Below, one piece after another: positions 61,915-64,000 of a DNA stretch of 64,000 bases. Origin of the DNA: Cardinalis cardinalis (Eukaryota; Chordata; Aves; Passeriformes; Cardinalidae); NCBI GenBank assembly GCA_014549065.1, contig JACDOX010000009.1, positions 976,453 through 1,040,452 on the forward strand. Reading direction: 5' to 3'. The translations under genes and the position numbers were made by a program. Position 1 is the first letter of the stretch. The number at the start of each line of letters is the position of its first letter. The notes beneath the pieces were generated by a model. That model was not told the DNA's origin. It ran no database searches and saw only the letters and a list, made by a program, of their open reading frames with translations.

Positions 61915-64000
61915 GGTGTCTGAATAAAATGATCTTTTATATTTGAACTGCTAGAAAAATTCCTATGACAAAATATAATCTATGTAATCTATACCCTGTT
62001 AGTAATTCTTTTTCCTCAGGTTACAATAGAGTATTTAATGTATTTAATTTGCTTTTGTGAGGAAAATGAGTGAATTAAACATCTAGAAAAGACTTTGCAG
62101 TTGAATATCAAACCTATTTCTTTGGTTTCTTTCAGTACATTTAACTGGTTTAGAATATTCTGTGTTCATCATAATAACCCTAAAATTACATTTTTGGATG
62201 CAAAACTATGAACATGTAGGACTCTAGTTTTAGGGTTAGAAGCCAAATAGTTTAAGTAATTTTCTCTTTTACTGTGGAGGAATGAAGTAATTTTTCTCTT
62301 TTACTACTGTGCTGTACTAAAAATTTGTCAGTGGAATCTGGAAGGGGGATAAATGGTTTGTATTTTTGGTGAAATAAATTTTAAGTAAAGTAGATGGTTG
62401 TAGCTGGCCATAAAGTTCTAAATAGTCAGATATAGAATTCATACAACTTTTAAAATGCCCAACAACTGTTCAAAGGGGTTGGATGAAGAAAATAATTAGT
62501 ATAATTCATTCTGAATTGTAATTTTATGTTGTGTTCACCTTCATTTTGTGATTTTTTTAACAAAACTGACAAAAACATGAATATGAATAAACACTACAAA
62601 CAGCCTTTTCCTATATTTTTAAAGGCTGATAATGCTTAGAAATATTTTACTGAATTTTCTGGGAGATCATTTAACACCCTATTTTATAATAAACACCTTT
62701 ATTTTATTTGAAAAAAAAATTGTTTGAAGGGGCTACTATAGAATTATATTTATCAAATAAATTCTTTTGAGTTTTTATGGTCTTGCGGTCCTAAATGGCT
62801 ATTCCAAACACAGTCTGAGGAAGCTGATGCCATTTTCAGAACATCAGAATTGTCTGCTCTGCCAGAACAGGGCTGGCTTTTGCTTTTTGCAAGCTATGAG
62901 ACTGCCACTTACCACCTCACTGATCCAGAGTCAGATGCAGACAGGGCTCTGTGGCTTGTTTGACATTTGGCTTCTTCCCCTACCCTGTTGCCAGAGCACT
63001 AAATTATGTGTAGTTAATACTTTACAACTCTGTGATGCTTTACTACAACAGTAATGTGTTAATGATCACAAAAGCTTTTGAGCTATTAGTCAGTATCCTC
63101 CAATTCCTGTACCTCAATAAAAATGGTGCTCTAAGCAGTATCCACAGTCTCCTTCTGGCAAAAATATTCCCTTTGTTATTGTCTTTTTATGATGAGGATG
63201 GATATTCTGTTGACTGTCCTCTTTTTTTTTAATGTTGACTGTAGAAAATAGGACACCCTGGGTTCCTTTCATTTTTCTCTAGACTGTGATATTTGGTAAT
63301 TGCTTGCAGACTAGGCTTCTGGAGGCTGGGCTAGCCTGGCTTTTAAAAAATATATTGTTATTTTGCAGTTACTGTGAAGAGGAATGAAAGCTGTACTCTT
63401 TTTTTTTAAAGGAAAAAATAGTCCATGAGAGACTGACTTTTGAAATACAGAGATTTCGACCCCTCAGAGAGGCCAGAATGGAACTTGGAAAATAATTTGC
63501 CATGAAAAAGAATATAATGGAATTGATGGATCCATCATTCCTCAAACTGTGAAGAATTGGGAAGGTCTGAATCACCAGACAGATAGACNATGATAGAGAG
63601 ACAGCTTCTGTCTGTTCTTCCACTGCCCTAGCTAGTATTTCTCAAATTCCCTTTTCATCTCCTTTTGGATTTATGATGGACTTATAAAACAAAGACCAAC
63701 ATAACTATTACTTGTGATATTCCTTGTTCATACAAAGCAAGAACTTTGGACTGAAATATGAGATAGTCCTTGCCTAAAGGAAACCTCACATAAAATTCAG
63801 GATTCCAGTGTCACATGAGCACACTAGACATTTTTTGTTGTTCCTTTCAAAATGTCTTCATTCTCTCTGACATATGCTCAGCAGCTTTATGAGATCTTCT
63901 GTTTCAATTTCATTCTAAATCAAATTTTAATTTCTCGTGTTGAAACTGTTCTCCAGAGTTGTTATTGCATGATTCTGCATTTCCCATAATAATCTACTTC

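Larger units (their letters stand above)
53667..64000 (+). other. NEBL: NEBL intron to the window end; SH3 exons not reached
   Basis: No exon matching the following human segment (APVLPGAYQQ, the SMRSMQHSP region, or the SH3 ending PANYIEFVN) was found, so they likely lie past 64000. The stretch is AT-rich intron with a solo LTR at 61591-61908. A GC-richer patch at about 57990-58260 has no supported product. Confidence 0.75.

Noticed and set aside
53667..64000. Search for the later linker and SH3 exons of NEBL
   Set aside because: No match to the expected motifs in any frame I read; probably past the window end.

Overview
The window is vertebrate nuclear DNA, almost certainly from a bird. 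It is AT-rich and intron-dominated. It carries a CR1 LINE, two retroviral LTR-like elements, and one gene on the + strand: a large internal part of NEBL, encoding nebulette, the actin-binding nebulin-family protein of the cardiac Z-disc. The songbird guess is weaker and rests only on the look of the LTRs. Isolated single Ns occur about every 400 bases.

Layout. 1-6096 is upstream intron. From 6097 to 48481 lie seventeen nebulin-repeat exons that read through. All but the last begin and end between codons, and each holds about one 31-37 residue repeat. The last (48310-48481) also holds the end of the repeat array. Two linker exons follow (52478-52570, 53538-53666), both entered and left after the first base of a codon. 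The exons for the rest of the linker and the SH3 domain were not found, so the gene very likely runs past 64000. The first exons probably lie before position 1. About 685 codons are present. The linker match identifies NEBL rather than NEB.

Main result. The repeat array is being eroded exon by exon. The unit at 27188-27292 keeps the length and C-terminal half of the homologous human unit but has TAG at the conserved tyrosine. The unit at 35145-35253 has a 2-base deletion, an early stop and a duplicated acceptor. The unit at 42743-42835 reads through but has GG where the intron should begin. Its paralogue at 44807-44899 has a GC donor. Each damaged exon can be skipped without shifting the frame, so this bird's nebulette probably has fewer repeats than the mammalian protein. 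The two linker exons have weak splice sites and matching phase, as expected if they are skipped in the LIM-nebulette (LASP2) isoform.

Other content: a solo LTR on the - strand with matching 6-base target duplications (61585-61914), an older LTR (about 25855-26440), a truncated CR1 on the - strand (about 51162-51800), a probable older CR1 (about 28670-29180), simple repeats, a possible G-quadruplex and a possible regulatory element near 10130-10400. No RNA gene, CRISPR array or second protein gene could be supported. Human comparisons are from memory and no alignment was run.
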